Source of the DNA: Echinometra lucunter
Taxonomy: Eukaryota; Echinodermata; Echinoidea; Camarodonta; Echinometridae
NCBI GenBank assembly: GCA_029962745.1
Contig: CM057161.1
Location: 6,132,315 to 6,196,314 of the forward strand
DNA length: 64,000 bases
Direction of reading: 5' to 3'
Shown here: piece by piece, positions 10,886 to 23,452 of the stretch
How positions within the stretch are numbered: position 1 is the stretch's first letter
How the letters are laid out: the number at the start of each line of letters is the position of its first letter
The notes under the pieces: generated by a model
Databases searched by the model: none
Seen by the model: the letters and a program-made list of their open reading frames with translations, nothing else
What the model was told of the DNA's origin: nothing
Translations under genes and position numbers: made by a program

Positions 10886-12151
10886 ATGAAATTTTGCATT
10901 TGTTTCACTCTGAATCATGTGTATAGTGCCCATGGTTTCGCAAATCAATGGAAGAAACCTGGAATTGAGGTCGGGGTCATGCGAATGTAATCATACATGA
11001 ATAATAACACCATTTCACCAAAAAAAAAAAAGACTTCTCGCTGGCTACTTACGATCATTTCCCTCTGGGTTTTGCTCTAGATGTATTAAGGATAACATGT
11101 TATCATATGCCTTCTGTTAAAAGCAATAAGTAAATAGCGACGTCAACGATAATAAAAGAAAAATACATGGTCACGTGGATATTTGTCTCCAAACCCATTA
11201 TCGGATGCATGAAAAACATCGTTTACCTTTAGGGTTTTATGTATTCGATGATCTCGAAATTGCAAACATTCTATCTTTATACCTTAATCCTGTTTTCGAA
11301 TTTCTGCTGATCCGTTTTTATGATTTTTTTTTCTTTCTGTTGTACTATCACTCGAAAAGAAGCTTTCTCCAAACCTCTACATAGAAAAATATGTGAACCT
11401 TTACTTTTTTCAGTACCGTTCATTCCCAATGAGCAGAACAATTTTTTTTAGGGGGCGGGGGTGACACCCAAACTGGCGGGGTCAGGGGAGCTCCCTAAAA
11501 CCCTTGGGGTTTCATGGCTTTGCGAGCCTATGAGTAATGAAAGTATTAAGTTTTACATTTTTTCTTTTTCTTTTTTTTTCTTGATGTTTTCCGAAATTGT
11601 GGAGGGGGATGCAGCCCCCAGCCCCCTCCCCCGCTTCCCCGGCCCTTGATGAGTATCAGCCGTACTTGAGCCTCAGCCACACCAACCAGACCGGCACCAG
11701 ACCAACTACAAATAATTACTTTTATCCCCGAAAGGAGTAATATCCGTCAGTTTGGCGTCGATTGGTCCGTGTGACTGATGCGTCAGGGCAGTTAGCAACA
11801 TCTCATTCCCTGCAAGATTCCGTCGATTCGAGCTTGTTTGATCTAAGTGATTGTGTGACATACCTGGGCCATGGTTAATTCGCTCACATTCCTGTTTGGG
11901 AATGGGAATGTTCAATCACTACGGTGGGGGTGCTTGCTGCTCCCGAAATAGAATGCAAACTAGCATGGGCATTGCGTATCCCTCGCGGACCTGGAATGTT
12001 GTTTTTCAGTTGAGATATTTGGCACCGAATAAAGTTTGGGAGACAGCTACTTGATAGTTGCAACGTGAAAGGTTAATTTATAACCAACGAGTTCGCTCCT
12101 CTGTCTTTCTCTTCCTTTTTCTTTCTTTCGCTTTGTGTTTCTCTTTGTCTA
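10886..12151. other. Gene-free stretch
   Basis: AT-rich sequence. A G/C-rich patch at about 11450-11645 (GGGGCGGGGG then AGCCCCCTCCCCC) looks like the ends of another decayed DNA element, but no convincing terminal repeat was found. Confidence 0.5.
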
Positions 12152-12480
12152 CACACTAAGAGAAAAAGGTTCAATTTTGCACCCTTCAACTGCAACACCG
12201 AGAGCTCCTTAATGTGTGTAACTTTGCACCCAAAGAAGCATTATGCAGAGAACTAAATTTGCACCCTTAAGGGTGCAGAGCTATACACTTTAGGGAAGGT
12301 GCAAATTTGCACCCTTTTGGATGCAAAAAAAATTCTGCACCCTTTAAGATGCATAATTGCACCTTTAACATGTTTAACGGTGCAGATGGGAATTTCCGGG
12401 TGCAAACAAGTACAAAAAAGGTGCATCTTTGCACTTTTTTTCATAAAGGGTGCAAGATTGCACCTCAAAAGGTGCTGCTA
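12152..12480. mobile_element. MITE rich in GGGTGCA motifs, copy 1 (right end lost)
   Basis: Starts TA|CACACTAAGAGAAAAAGG then TTCAATTTTGCACCC, nearly identical to the left end of the element at 21698. The body is a chain of GGTGCA/TGCACC motifs in both orientations. The matching right terminus (GGGTGCAAAATTGA...CTTAGTGT) is absent, so the element is truncated near 12480. No coding capacity. Confidence 0.75.
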
Positions 12481-12481
12481 T

Positions 12482-12908
12482 TGTTACATGAATAAACAAA
12501 GCAGTATTATAACCATCTCTTAGAAATCACTCAACGTAGTCATGGTAGTGACTTCGGAACTGACTATATATATATTATCATGATTATCACCCATGAATGC
12601 TCTCTCATTGTGCTTATGGTAATTGAATGTAAAATGCAACTCATGTTAATTACCAGTTCTTCACTGCCATTGCAGAATGATTTTGAATACTCCCTCGTAC
12701 CCTAAAATCGAGTTGAGAATTGAAGTCCCAGGGGCGTTTTACTATGAGGGAAACGTTCTCGCTTTTGAAAGAAAATAGATGTGTAAGACATGGAATAGAA
12801 ACACAATTATTTGATCTCTTTTCACCCTAAAAAGTAAAAATATTTTATCATGGAGAAAAGTTTCATTTATGCAAAGAATTCTTAAAGCATAAGTTACCGT
12901 ATTAACAT
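12482..12908. other. Gene-free stretch
   Basis: AT-rich non-coding DNA between two mobile elements. The last eight bases (ATTAACAT, 12901-12908) are the left target-site duplication of the hAT-type element. Confidence 0.6.
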
Positions 12909-13840
12909 CAGTGGCGGCACCAAGGGGGGGGGGGGGCATAGGGGCATTTGCCCCCACTCAGAAGCTTTTCCCCTCCCCCTCAGTTGCCCCCCCCCCCCGA
13001 AATTTTGAGGACTGAAAAGAAAAATTATACAGTAATTTGTAAATAAGTAGATTTGTCATAAGCATCATATTCAAGCTGTTAAGTGCTCTAAAATACCATT
13101 TTCCGCTCTTCAAAACTTGAAAATTTTCTCACTCAGTCGCTGTTGGCTTCCTTGCACACTATTAGTTTGTAATGTAAAGGTCAGTTCATTATCTAGTTTT
13201 GATCAGTATCTTTGCTCCATTAGCATTATCCGATTTTACAAAAATTTCTCTCTATATCAAGTGTAACAGAAAAATGTTTATTGGGGCCACTAAGAGGGGG
13301 GATGGCGTGTACAAATATCCCCCTCACTTTTTAAGGAGGAAAATATATTTTGATTTATCAGTTAGTAAAAATTTTGAATATCTATCATAAACAACCGCAT
13401 ATTTTAAAATTTCTATTTGAAAATGCGATTGAAAACAAAAAAAGTGGTTATTTTTGGCTCGCTCGCTTCGCTCGCTCGTCATATTTTATAATTTCTTTTC
13501 TAAAATGCTCGCTCATCATATTTCAGAATATTTATTCAAAAATGTGATTAAAAACCAAAAAAGCCGGTTATTTTTTTTTTGTTCGCTCGCTTCGCTCGCT
13601 CGCAAAATTGATATTAAAATGTGTGTAAGAGGGAAAAAAATTGTTCAAAAATTCGATTATTCCCCCCCCCCAACTCCTCAAAGTGGATTTACGCCGGCGA
13701 CTAAAACTCGCGCTTCACGCTCGATTTTTCCATACACGTAAAAAAATTTGACTGCCCCTGCCCCCCCCCCCAACATTTTCTTTTGCCCTCCATTTGCCCC
13801 CCCCCCCTCCCCCACTTTAACAATCCTGGTGCCGCCACTG
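12909..13840. mobile_element. hAT-type non-autonomous DNA transposon with 8-bp target duplication
   Basis: The termini are perfect inverted repeats, CAGTGGCGGCACCA and TGGTGCCGCCACTG, flanked on both sides by ATTAACAT (12901-12908 and 13841-13848). An 8-bp duplication together with a CAGTGGCGG-type end is characteristic of the hAT superfamily. Inside lie long G and C runs next to the ends and two copies of a GCTCGCTCGCTTCGCTCGCT palindrome (about 13457 and 13580), each followed by related AT-rich sequence. The internal short ORFs lack transposase motifs, so mobilisation would need a transposase from elsewhere. Confidence 0.88.
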
Positions 13841-13848
13841 ATTAACAT

Positions 13849-16800
13849 GGATGATCGCAGGTGTGGAACTTTGGATACTCTAAATTGACAGGAAAAATCG
13901 ATCTGAAATCACTAAAGCGTATTATTTTGGGAAAAACATTGTCACATGTGAAAGAAACTGATGGTTAAGACACTTCATGAACATGGGGTTTGGGGAGCAA
14001 ACAGACTAGTGTGAGCAGTGGCTGAGAGTTCCTGCTTTAAATGAGGCAGTTTTGAGATTTATGTTGAGAGGAATCCTCTTCCATGCTGATTCAGCTTTGG
14101 CCCAAAGATTGTGAATACGGTATTTGGTATGATGAACGATTCTTGAGGTTTCCATACTTTGGCAATCAGAGTTAAGGCAACAAAGAAGAACAGAGAAAAT
14201 GTTCCTAGATTGTAAAATGTCCTCAAATAATGGACTAAGATCACAGAGAGAACTGTCAACCTCCGAGCCGAGATGTCAACCACCCCCTTCAACCTCTGGC
14301 AATCGTGGCTGTATACATAAATGTTTTATACTGATTTTTATTTGTACGCGCTTATTGGTTATTCCTTACTGCACCACGTGACAGAAATCAATAAGGCCGA
14401 ACGATGGCGGCACCAGACCATTGATAATTCCTCAAGTGTATGCTGTTTTGACTGAGCGTAGTTCCCTCTCAAGAATTCGATCGTGTTTGAAAATAGGGTT
14501 TGAATTTCAAGAAAATCGATTGCCAAACGCATATATGCTATGCGTGTATTTCCTTGTAAAAATTGAGGCATTAAAAGGCCCATCCATGTTAATAGTTTAC
14601 ACCTTCTTGTTTGGGACCGCTGTTGAATTTGGAAACAAATGTATTTAAAGCAACAGTGAACTGACCCTTATTATGATGTATTTACAACAGCGCCAACTTA
14701 CGGCTACTCAAAACCAGAGACTCTTAGAAACATTGTATCCTTTGTGGCTTCTCGTGAATTTCCTTAGTATGAATACAAATACATTTTAACAGATGTTACT
14801 CAAAACATAAAGCTCTCTTGATCAGAATAGAGCATGCTGGCAGCAAAAAGGGGACAAAATCAATAGTTTAGGACTGAGAGGGCGCGATTTCAAAATCCCA
14901 TACAAGGGTGCCAGTTCGCTTTGGCTTTAAGACAACATGTTTCAGTATACTGGTATAGGAAGTCGATTACTCACTTGCTTTATCTACAAAATGAATCGTT
15001 ACAATCCTCTCAAATTCCTTGCACTAGTTCAAATTTATGAAATTGTTTTAGTTGTATACGTGGTATTATGGCTAGATTCTCTATCAAAATGTTGAGTTAT
15101 CACTGTCTTATTATTTTGTGTTATGGTGCATACAACATGTAACAAACTCGATCTGGTTTAGATCATCTGGACATTGGATGAATCTACTTCAAGTTTAATT
15201 TCAAACTTTCATCATGAAACAGGGACACACAATTGTGATTATTAAAACAGAAATTCATTACTAATTCATTATTATGACAGAAGTCATTACTATTGTCTAC
15301 CCCCAACCACCCCCCTCCCGCGCCAAAGCAAACATTGTGCGTGTTATAATATGGCTGTATCAGTACATATTTCGAATTTGAGGTCTGCTTTTTGCATATC
15401 TTGCTTACTCGAGCTAAAAAAAAAAAATTATGAGCCATGAATAGACTTTCCTCTCATGCATTTCAGAAATTTTGTTGGCGTTTTCATGAGCCGACGAATC
15501 CGCCAATTTAGGTCAAATCCAACAAAGTGACTGTTCTTTCTTTTTTTTTGGGGGGGGGGGAGGGGGCGAATCCGCCTGTTTGCATTTTCACTTTGAATTG
15601 AACCTCAACATTTTGTCAGTATAGATCCTATGGGGAATGGGACAATAACTTTGAAAAGTTAACCCCCAAATTAAATGATTCACCGGTTAAAAAAAAAAAA
15701 AAAATCCGAAGATTTTTTTCTATGGAATGCAAAATGAATAGTATGAGGGCTTTCTTTGGATACATGAAATGAAAAAATCCATTCCTTTCGAGGGGTATTG
15801 GTGAAATCGTGCTCACATTTGATGGATTTCACGAATTCAATATGGCTGCATTTAGAAAAAAAAGAAAATTAATTGTTCTAACATTCAAATCGTCCTGCTT
15901 TTACCCCGTATCCGTTTTAATTTCGGAACTACGCTCTCTTTGAAGGCAAGCTTTTTGTTATTTTTGCAATCCTTTCGATGCAGGAGAATGATCGCTTGTC
16001 TTCTTTAAGGTGACCAGTAATCAGTCTCTGAAGGGTCAGCGTAGAAACACAATACCTTCTCCCTCCAGCCTAGAGTGTATGAAATTTGTCATCCAGGACA
16101 GGTTAGATTACCGTTCATAGTTGTTATTAAAATGTAACCAAAGACCAATTTCCTAGTCATCTATATATTTTTTTTATTATATGTCAATGTATTGACCTGC
16201 ATTCACATAAAAAATTTAGGTTGAAGTTGCATGCCAGCATTGGTGATATGAATATGAGAAATACAAATTGCAATGCTGAAATCTTATATCATCAATCAAT
16301 CCTCTCCAGCAACACGTACGGTATATTTTTTGTGGAATGAACGATTTGATGAAAGGGATACTGCTGAAAATAACTATTTTTCACAAGCGTTGCATAGCGA
16401 GCCACACCAGATTTTGCCCAATGAATGCCATGCAACTCGCTAACTCCCTCTTGCTGACTTCTAGACCTGTTGGTGTGTCCCTTTGATATTTTCCAGCATG
16501 TCCTTTTAAAATTTTAGTTGAGAGTAGATGCATGCACAGTTTTCCTAAGAAAATGGCAATTTTTTATCGTTATTTAAGTTGCAATGTTTTCCTTTCGTTG
16601 TGAAAGCTCATGCCATCCATTAACTATTTTTCCTCCAGATAGTCAAACCGTAGACTCCATTTATACAAATTGACGAGTGATAGATGTTTTCTGTCGTCTC
16701 GATGTCGAGAGAGAACGGCTGGGATGATAACATTAATGACACTTAACTTAATTTATATCAATTGCTACATGATGAATGCCTGGGTTTGTCTAGAAGGAGA

Positions 16801-17599
16801 GAGACAAACACTGGCGTATTAAGCATATGAGGTCGAGTTGGTCATGTTGGTACCTCCCGCCTCCCCCTCCACCTCCCTTTGGTGAAATGCTGAGCATTTC
16901 GAAAAATCAATACACTATATGTGGTCGTGGACATAAACACTGGGAGACTGGGGTCATGCCCTACTCCCCCCCCCCCCCCCCATGCGGGAGGGGAGGGTTA
17001 ATTTATCTATTTTGCTATGTGAACTATTTTTGAAGTGTGATGACACCCAGTGGTAATGACGAATTTTTGTTTGTTACATATTTTCCTTGACATTAAAATT
17101 TGGCATGCATCCCTCATGTTTTGAGACAGATTTTTTCCGCCCATGGGGGTACCATTCGTAACTCTGTGTTTTTTTAATCCACGGGGTTGTCTAGGTACAT
17201 TTTGGTCCTCTCCTCTAGAGAGGGTATGCTTCCTGGTCTTTATTCATCGCTGGATACGCCACCGGGAAGACAGGGATGAGAAGACTGAAATATGCTGGAT
17301 GAGAAGACTGAAAAATACTGCATTGCACATAAACTCCATATAGTAAAACTGAATGCATTCAGATGTTATACCAAATTTGAAATTATGGTTCTGTATTTAA
17401 GGAAGAGCAGTTTCCCACATGCTGATTCTGGTTTAAACTGTTCTTGTTTTTATTCTTTTAATAATCATGTGTGGACCACCGGCCCGTTCCCATCATTTAT
17501 GTCAAATGAAATTTGTAGAAAACATTCAAGGCAAGGGAAAGAAGAGAAATGTTCTTGTACCCATAGTCTATTTTCTTTCTTCCCCTCTTCCTCCCCTTC

Positions 17600-17635
<36 letters not shown>

Positions 17636-18554
17636 CATCTTCGTTCCTCCGTGGATCATTTGATTTCGATATCTCTACTTTCCCTTTCGCTTATCCGGCC
17701 ACTCTTCTGAAGAAAATCGGACGAAAACTACTTTGAGATTGGGTAAATTTACCTTACAATACTTTATGATGAAAAATATGTGTATTTACTGAGGGCCGGG
17801 AACTGCATGCTGTCTGAACTAAAGTCGGGGTATTTGATAACACTTAGAAAGTGCTCAAAGACATATTTGACATGTGCATATTATTTTCATTAGTATATAT
17901 ATAAAAAAAAAAGGTGTCAATGTGGCATTTTATAACGCCCATTTTCATAAAAGTTCCCAATTAATTCTGAATTTATGACATGAACACATGCTATCCGGCG
18001 GCGATATAGGCGGGCGGATAGACAGCATCCGTACGTTACTGGGCAACACTTCCCATCGTTTCACTGAAGACTGAAGACACAGTCTTTCATTAACACGAAA
18101 GACGAATGAGAATGATGGTGAATTGTGGTGAAAGTTGGTTGAAGGAATTCAGGACAAGTTGAGTCTCATGGGCATACTCTTTAAAGTTACATTGTCAAAG
18201 ACTGGACCTCTAATCTTTCTTGGTCGCTGTTTTTGAATTTTGTTGTTATTGTTTTTTATGATTGAAAGGGTAATTTTGGCTAATTTGTGTATAGCCTGTC
18301 ACTTTTCCTTTGTATTTTGATCTTAAAGTGATATCATTATCATTAGATTTACTGTCATTACTGGTATCATTTTTTTATACTGTGATTATAATTGTAAACG
18401 TATTGTAAATTGTCATCGTTGTAGTTCTTTTTATTTCATTCATTTCATTGCTCTTATTGCTCATATTGATCAATTTTACTGTAATGTGATTAGATATATG
18501 ATTTAAAAAAAACTACAACACAGGCACCGGTTGGTTTCAATATGCATATAGCAC
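13849..18554. other. Gene-free stretch (about 4.7 kb)
   Basis: AT-rich non-coding DNA with G or C homopolymer tracts (15549-15560, 16967-16981) and a CT microsatellite. The small open frames have no domain, codon bias or splice support. Nothing else recognised. Confidence 0.55.
17600..17632. repeat. (CT)n microsatellite
   Basis: Uninterrupted CT run inside a longer pyrimidine-rich tract (17577-17650). Confidence 0.9.
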
Positions 18555-18705
18555 ATCAATTCATTTGATATACGATAAAACAGCAATGTGGATAAAAATG
18601 CCCTGCTGAAGGGCACAAGTGCCGTGCCGGGGATCGAACCCCCACCTTTCGCGCCTTCAGTCAAGCGCCTTAAACCACTCGACTACGCCGGGCACCTCTA
18701 CGGCA
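18555..18705 (-). mobile_element. tRNA-derived SINE (family A), copy 1
   Basis: On the minus strand, GTAGTCGAGTGGTTTAAGGC (A box) and GGTTCGATCCC (B box) lie in a tRNA-like head at 18620-18697. A tail follows containing GGCATTTTTATCCACATTGC. The copy at 25883-26035 has the same head and tail, so this is a dispersed SINE family rather than a tRNA gene. The CCA-proximal acceptor stem is not conserved. Confidence 0.75.
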
Positions 18706-18740
18706 CCTGCACTATGATGGTGATGCTACCGGTTTCCAAT

Positions 18741-19085
18741 GGCGATCCAGGTGGGGGCGCAAGAGGGGCATCAAATATAGCTATATCTAAGAAAAAATGT
18801 CGTCTGCGCCACAGGAGGCGATGTGGCTCAGTGGATAGAGCAGTGGTCTCGTGACCGGGAGTATCCGGGTTCGAAACAAAGTGGATGCGATAATGCCCTT
18901 TTGTAAGGTATTAATCCTCATTACCAAGTCCTTCGGAGGGGACTTAAAGCCGTCGGTCCCCTGGTTGCTTACTAACAAGCATACACATGCTTTCTTAGCA
19001 GTCAGGTAAATTAACCAACCATTTAACCATTTAGTTTCAATTTGCAGTTTGCGCCCCCTCTCTTTCAAAATCCTGGATCCGCGGC
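18741..19085. mobile_element. DNA-element relic whose ends enclose a SINE
   Basis: GATCCAGGTGGGGGCGCAAG at the left is inverted relative to TTGCGCCCCCTCTC...CCTGGATCCGC at the right (19049-19085). Between them is almost only the SINE at 18824-19040, which suggests a short element invaded by a SINE. Confidence 0.5.
18824..19040 (+). mobile_element. tRNA-derived SINE (family B)
   Basis: The head has ATGTGGCTCAGTGGATAGAG (A box) and CCGGGTTCGAAAC (B box). A body and tail follow, with GTCCTTCGGAGGGGACTTAA and AAATTAACCAACCATT at the 3' end. The head resembles a tRNA, but the 3' sequence is not an acceptor stem. Different family from the SINE at 18555. Confidence 0.75.
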
Positions 19086-20882
19086 TGGGTTTCTATGTGT
19101 AGTGCAAACAGGCGCATCCGATCATGGCGCTTACCATGCCTGCGGTAATATTATCCATAATCTGGAAACGAACTCTTCACTGGATAATTTTCATTCCAAG
19201 TGTATAGTGTTTTAAACATGCCAAATGCTCTTTCACTCTTTCTCTCCCTCTCTTACTCTCTCACACACCTCCTCGTTGCAGTCCTCAAGTATAAAAGATG
19301 TTTCACTCATAATGTGGAGAACTTTTTCCTCTCATCATTTCATTTGTTACCTGTAATATGTTTATATTTCTGAAACATATCAAATTGCGATAAGAGTTGT
19401 CATATACATATCAAACTTTGACAGTTTACCTCGTCGTGCTTCAAAAAGAACGTCCTGTCATTGCACCTTTCTTCTCCTTTTCGAGGAAATGAAAACCAGA
19501 GATGGTTGTGATAATGCGTTTCCTTTTACGATATCAATGATATCAATGGTAACTTGGTTGTTTGATCGAAGTGTATTTTTCCATTTTGTTCACTTAAAAG
19601 AACAAAGTTGTTTTTTCCTGGTTTTTTTTTCAAACTTCGCTTGGTTTCAAATATTATTTGTTTCTGTCACTGTAGTTCTTTAGTTTCGCTTAGCTATTCA
19701 AACTTGAAAAATATATTCAAGAAATCTGACACACTGAAAAAAAATCAGAAAATATTGTAATTCATTGGTCATATGGATCTGTGGTTGAAAAATTATCGCC
19801 GCCATTATTGATAGAGGAACCCAGCGATATGTCATCATAGAATTTTACTCGTATCATGTGTTCCAATTAGCGGTAATGTGGTAAAACAATATAACACAGG
19901 CCAACACGAGACACTATACGTGGGCCTGGGGGATATTATCAATTTCAATTTCATGACTAGGAAATTTGTGAATAGATTTGAATGGTAATTAGCTGATTGA
20001 AGGTGTCAACGTACCTACTCGGGCGACGTTCCATATATCCTATTTCAGATATTTGTGCGGTCAGTGAGTATCTGGAAACTAATTTCTTCTTCCCATTGTG
20101 AAATGGTCTATTTGTTAGGGCATACCTGTTGAAATAATCAAATACGTTTAACATTATAGATTGTATTACCTGTCGGTTTCGGGTGACGAGCAGGAGGGTA
20201 AGAGATAGTGCTGTTGCAAGTTAATATGGACATGTTTAAGGGCAGATTGTAAAGTCAGCGAGAAGGTTTCTTAAGTGGGTTATGGAAAACAACCGAATGT
20301 GTAATCTCAGCTTTTGTCATCCGAGTATCAAGAACGCCTTCTGGTCAAGAATGTCTGGTCAGTAAACGTGCTTATAATATCTATCTATGTAGACCAAGTA
20401 TGCAACTTAGATAAGGCAAATGTTTTAGTATCTAAAAGTAGTCTCTGCGCGGGTTCCTCTTCCTTATAACAAAATACACAAATGAAGACATTTCCAAAAT
20501 AAATAGAGTAATAAAGGGTAAACATGTCATAATTGATTCTCCCCTCGGTTACCGCTCTTTACAATCATATCTATTAGAAAAATAAGAACAAATTTACAAT
20601 TGTTAAAATACCTTCTCAACAGTGTTTTTTTTTAACGGTTTTGATTATTTTTTTTTTAATAAGAAGAAATTAAATCAACATTTTCTCATCTTCGAGTGTG
20701 GATGCAATCTTGCAAACACAACCTTGATGAATAATGCAGCAGATATTTTTAACACTCTGATTTATTTGGGGATGCAAACTTTAAGAATTGCATGCATATC
20801 AAACTTATCATGAAACTGGTCAACAAAAGCGGAGAATGACGTAATGACGCTGTCATAGACTCGGCACTCTCCATTGAGTAAT
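19086..20882. other. Gene-free stretch
   Basis: AT-rich non-coding DNA with no supported gene or recognised repeat. Confidence 0.55.
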
Positions 20883-21025
20883 CAGGGGAGCATTTAATGA
20901 AGAGTTTTGTCGGTGAAAATCACCGACAAATGTTATAAGCTACTGAAAATCCTTGCATCTGATTGGCTGAAAGCAAATTAGTCAGTGAAAATCACCGACA
21001 AGACTCTTTATGAAACGCTCCCCTG
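20883..21025. mobile_element. Palindromic MITE of the GATTGGCTGA family, copy 1
   Basis: Ends CAGGGGAGC and GCTCCCCTG. Inner inverted segments carry TTGTCGGTGAAAATCACCGA and its complement. The core ATAAGCTACTGAAAATCC then CATCTGATTGGCTGA is shared with the elements at 41399, 52840 and 60694. Confidence 0.75.
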
Positions 21026-21697
21026 AAGTGAGAAAGTTCAAGAAACCATTAATTTATCATAACGATATTGTTGATTTGATAAACACAGAGTAAGAAGATT
21101 GTGCCATAACGGAAAAATCACAATAGATTGGTGAAATCTTGGAGATACTGGATAATGACGAACCAGAGAGTTATGCATGTTTGAAAAGGTGACACCGAAG
21201 ATTTATCCGACAGTATATCATGATTCCATTTCCAACACGTCAATGTTGAAATTCATACTGTGCGTATTATTCTCGAATGTCAAAAAATAACTCTATTAGC
21301 GTTTATCAAATTTGATGTACCAATCAATCTTTCAGAATTGCTTGCTTTCCTTTCAGAGAAAATTGCTATTTAGGTTGAATTTCTCCTTAACAGAATTAGA
21401 CATACAATTGTTCAACAAGGCATTTTTCACGTCAGTGTGTTCTCGGATGAAGGAGGATAGCCCCAAACGAAATATACAGCCATCCATCAGTAGTCAGACT
21501 GATTCTTTAGTTCTTTTATTGAATTTGTCAGTGATTTGATAGATTAGGGAAACTTCTCGCAAAGAAAGAGAGAGAGAGAGGGGAGAGGCCATGGAGTAGA
21601 GGAAGAGAGGAAAAAGAGGGATGGAAAGAGGTTAGATAGAGAACGTCTGAGAATAGGAGATAGAAAGGAAGCGGAAGTAAGAGAGATACAGTGTGTA
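21026..21697. other. Gene-free stretch
   Basis: Non-coding, with a purine-rich GA tract at 21565-21690. Nothing else supported. Confidence 0.55.
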
Positions 21698-22067
21698 CAC
21701 ACTAAGAAAAAAAGGTTCAATTTTGCACCCTAAATAAAACACCTGAGCACCTTTTGGAGGGGGGGGGGCATTCTTGCATCCTACATGAAAAAGGTGCAAA
21801 GATGCACCTTTTCCCTACTTGATTACACCCCGAAATGCCCGTCTGCACCCTTGAAGGTGAAACTTTGCACCTTTAACATGTTTAAAGGTGCAGAAATTTT
21901 CACATTCAAAAGGGTGCAAATTCGCACCTTCCCTTAAGGGTGCAAAATGTAGCTCACTACACCCTTAAAGGTGCAAAATGCTTCTTAGGGTGCAAATTTG
22001 TACCCATAAAGGAGCTCCCAGTATTGCTTTTGAAGGGTGCAAAATTGATTTTTTTTTTTCTTAGTGT
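21698..22067. mobile_element. MITE rich in GGGTGCA motifs, copy 2 (complete)
   Basis: Both ends are present: CACACTAAGAAAAAAAGG then TTCAATTTTGCACCC, and GGGTGCAAAATTGA then a T-run and CTTAGTGT. The element is bordered by TA on each side (21696-21697 and 22068-22069), as for Tc1/mariner-type MITEs. The interior consists of GGTGCA and TGCACC units spaced irregularly in both orientations. Same family as 12152-12480. Confidence 0.82.
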
Positions 22068-23406
22068 TAAAAAAAAATATGTCAACCAAACTTTGATACT
22101 TTTAAATAAAGGTTTACATCCTCCGTAACCTTAAGCTTTATTTCATTGTATAGAATAACTTGCAACTTGCCTCGTGATGACTTGTTTGTAATTTTGCTGC
22201 CACGGATGACTGAGCAACAGGACTGTCAAAATGTGCTGCAACGAAACAAACATGACAAACGTGCGTCTCACTGCTATGTCTGTATCACTTTAGTGGGAAA
22301 TTATTTCATATGTTCGGGAAATACTGAGAGAAAGAGAGAGGGGAGGGGAGAGACGAGGGATACGTTAACAGAGGAAGGAGAAGAAATGGGTGAAATTTGA
22401 CACCGATTGTCAAATAACAAGCAAAAGAAAATTTTATACAGAAAATAACAATTCTTGTAAGTGTGTGGTGGAAAAGATTGTTTTCAATTACTTCAGACTC
22501 TTTCAACAAATAAGACAGGGTGTGCTTAAGTACTATAACGTGCTCAATGAGAGTTTTGTGACGGATGTGCTTCCTCTTCCTCTCTTATACAACTCAATTG
22601 TCATGCACATAGTTTTACACGTTGTGAGTGCATATTTCATCTTGCTTGTATTGGGGGATTTTCAATATTGCTGCAAAGATATTTTCTGATAAATAAAATA
22701 TAGATAGTTAGTGCAGGCTGCACAGCTGCATTGATCCATCTAAGTTGGCTTATAGCTCCTTTAAAGTGCGAACGCTTTACTACTAATTTAGTCTCGCTGC
22801 CCGAAAGTAATGAAGGCATTCAGTAAATTACTTCCCGCCAAGTAAACACTTTATGACGCATGGGTTGATCGTAGATCACTGCCTCGTAAAAGGACATCAG
22901 TGAGAGCGGCTCGAACCGCAGAGCTTTGATTCACAGTCCAGTGAAGTTTCCATTTGATCGCGACATCTCTTAGTGCCTGCACTTTGTCATTAATTATTGA
23001 TCTATTTACCTTTTTATTTGTAATTTAGAGGGGATTTCATTTTCAATCTTCATTTCCATCCGTTCTCGATCATATTCATTTTACGTTACTACTATTTAGG
23101 GGGTTTGCACAAGCTAAAGCTTTTCAATTGATCCCTCCGCATATCCTTTTGTCACCTTTCTACGTCGTATTCGTGTATTTTTAAATGCTTTTTTGCAATG
23201 TTTGTACATATTATTGTAGTCTTTGTCAAATGTGGAATCTGAATGAAACATTAAATCAAATCAAATACACATTCTTCTCTCTCTCCGTGCATCTCTGTCT
23301 TTATCCCCATGTATCTCTGCATGTCTCTATTATTCCTTTTACCCCCTTTATCCTTACTCCCTTTTTACATTGTATCTATCTTACTCAACCTCAAAAGAGA
23401 GAGAGG

Positions 23407-23452
<46 letters not shown>

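Noticed and set aside
18620..18697. Possible tRNA gene (minus strand)
   Set aside because: A and B boxes are good, but the acceptor stem does not close and the same head with the same tail recurs at 25958-26032, so it is a SINE.
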